A stretch of 64,000 nucleotides of DNA from Gallionella sp. (lineage in GTDB: Bacteria; Pseudomonadota; Gammaproteobacteria; Burkholderiales; Gallionellaceae). The first letter of the stretch is position 1; every line of letters begins with the position of its first letter. Of the stretch, positions 62,726 through 64,000 are shown in pieces. Made by a program: the position numbers and the translations under genes. The notes under the pieces were generated by a model. That model did no database searches, was not told where the DNA came from, and saw nothing but the letters and a program-made list of their open reading frames with translations. Location of the stretch: NCBI GenBank assembly GCA_003153155.1, contig PLWV01000017.1:99932-163931 (forward strand). The letters are read 5' to 3'.

Positions 62726-64000
62726 ATGCAGAACTTACCCAAGGAAATCTTCAAGGCTTATGACATACGCGGCATAGTCGGCAAGACGCTGACGCCCAAA
62801 GTGGTTGAAGCCATCGGTCATGCCATCGGTTCGGAAGCCACCGCACGCGGACAGAGCACAATCGCGATTGGACGCGATGGCAGACTGTCCGGTCCGGAAC
62901 TGATCGCCGCCCTTGCGCGCGGTATTCAGAAAAGCGGCATCAATGTGATCGATGTCGGTTGCGTTCCCACGCCGATGGTGTATTTCGCCGCCTACCAATT
63001 GCACACCGACTGTGCGGTGATGCTCACCGGCAGCCACAACCCGCCGGATTACAACGGCCTGAAGATGGTGCTGGCGGGTGAAACCCTGTCGGGCGAAACC
63101 ATCCAGCAATTGCGCTCGCGCATCGAGCAAAACAACTTGACGCACGGCAACGGCAGCTACACGCAACGCGACATCAGCGCGGATTATATCGCGCGCATCG
63201 TCTCCGACATCAAGCTGGCACGCCCGATGCACGTCACCGTGGATTGCGGCAATGGCGTGGCAGGCGCTTATGTCGCCAACCTGTATCGCCAGCTCGGCTG
63301 CATCGTGCAAGAGATGTATTGCGAAGTTGACGGGCATTTCCCCAACCATCATCCTGACCCTTCTCAACCGGAAAACCTGCAAGACCTGATCGCCGTGCTG
63401 CGCGACAACGACAGTGAACTGGGACTAGGGTTCGACGGCGATGGCGACCGCCTCGGCGTGGTGACCAAAGACGGCAAGATCATCTATCCGGACCGCCAAC
63501 TGATGCTGTTCGCCGCCGATGTGTTGAGCCGCAATCCCGGCGCGGAAATAATTTTCGACATCAAATCCACGCGCAACCTGTTCGGCTGGATACGATCACA
63601 CGGCGGCAGACCGACGTTATGGAAGACCGGGCACTCCCTGATCAAAGCCAAAATGCGCGAAACCGGCGCGCTGCTGGCCGGTGAGATGAGCGGCCATGTG
63701 TTCTTCAAGGAGCGTTGGTACGGCTTTGACGATGGGCTGTACACCGGGGCGCGCCTGCTGGAAATTCTGAGCAAGGTGCAAAATCCCAGTGCCACGCTGA
63801 ATGCTTTGCCGGATGCGATCTGCACACCGGAACTGCACATGCATACCGCCGAAGGCGAGAACCACGCGCTGCTTGCACGACTGCAACAGACCGCGAGGTT
63901 TACCGATGCCAAGGAGATCATTACTCTGGACGGCCTGCGTGTGGAATACGCCGACGGCTTTGGCTTAGCGCGCCCGAGCAACACCACGCCGGTGATCGTA
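62726..64000 (+). CDS. Phosphomannomutase/phosphoglucomutase (3' end outside window)
   Basis: 425 codons, open at the window edge. The family serine motif MLTGSHNPPDYNG (active Ser) is near residue 98, the metal loop GFDGDGDRLG near 237 and the sugar-specificity GEMSGHVFF near 320. This AlgC-type enzyme interconverts 1- and 6-phosphates of glucose or mannose for LPS and exopolysaccharide. It follows waaF by 83 bases. Confidence 0.93.
   Translation, partial: MQNLPKEIFKAYDIRGIVGKTLTPKVVEAIGHAIGSEATARGQSTIAIGRDGRLSGPELIAALARGIQKSGINVIDVGCVPTPMVYFAAYQLHTDCAVMLTGSHNPPDYNGLKMVLAGETLSGETIQQLRSRIEQNNLTHGNGSYTQRDISADYIARIVSDIKLARPMHVTVDCGNGVAGAYVANLYRQLGCIVQEMYCEVDGHFPNHHPDPSQPENLQDLIAVLRDNDSELGLGFDGDGDRLGVVTKDGKIIYPDRQLMLFAADVLSRNPGAEIIFDIKSTRNLFGWIRSHGGRPTLWKTGHSLIKAKMRETGALLAGEMSGHVFFKERWYGFDDGLYTGARLLEILSKVQNPSATLNALPDAICTPELHMHTAEGENHALLARLQQTARFTDAKEIITLDGLRVEYADGFGLARPSNTTPVIV

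Overview
The window looks like a betaproteobacterial chromosome, most likely Nitrosomonadales or the Gallionellaceae (an inference from the glnE, nit, yhdP, tldD and ribF-ileS-lspA-ispH gene content and from familiar betaproteobacterial intergenic repeats). It contains a mosaic genomic island of about 36 kb inserted at the 3' end of a tRNA-Thr(CGT) gene.

Left part (1-4523): a FIST sensor gene is coupled to a PAS sensor gene that runs off the edge, probably a diguanylate cyclase. They are followed by tyrosine integrase A and a shortened DUF934 gene. This part ends in a copy of the last 45 nt of the tRNA-Thr gene, its terminator and about 140 bp of downstream DNA.

Island (4524-40972): it is bounded by two imperfect direct repeats of about 183 bp that contain the tRNA 3' end. 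Integrase B, close to integrase A, sits about 1.3 kb from the intact tRNA. Both ends have the order integrase, one plus-strand cargo gene, att, which suggests stepwise insertion of related elements at one tRNA. Cargo from left to right: an HNH-RecQ helicase fusion, a secreted HNH-type nuclease and a YedK/HMCES protein; a ubiquitin-like module (multiubiquitin, DUF6791-ThiF E1, DUF6527) facing a sigma-like protein, an ImmA/IrrE protease and a PD-(D/E)XK-like protein; a CyRepA1-type replication protein with a third integrase and a possible iteron origin; a type I restriction-modification operon with an extra nuclease-like gene; an array of small genes separated by hairpins; a lipoprotein amidohydrolase and a RelA/SpoT synthetase with an unknown partner; a graspetide-type RiPP cluster with three precursors, an ATP-grasp ligase and a membrane protein; small tandem paralogues, a secreted cysteine-rich protein, an HNH endonuclease and an acetoacetate decarboxylase-like gene. 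Four copies of an intergenic repeat separate the cargo modules between 26.5 and 36.2 kb. The island looks more A+T-rich than the right flank.

Right part (40928-64000): conserved chromosome with tRNA-Thr, thiO, ispH, lspA, ileS and ribF, then phnA-like, cupin and UppS-like genes, tldD, a nitrilase, yhdP, glnE, an adenylate cyclase, ilvE, a small zinc protein, waaF and a truncated phosphomannomutase/phosphoglucomutase gene. Several short dispersed repeats lie inside or at the ends of these core genes (lspA, yhdP, waaF, and upstream of glnE).
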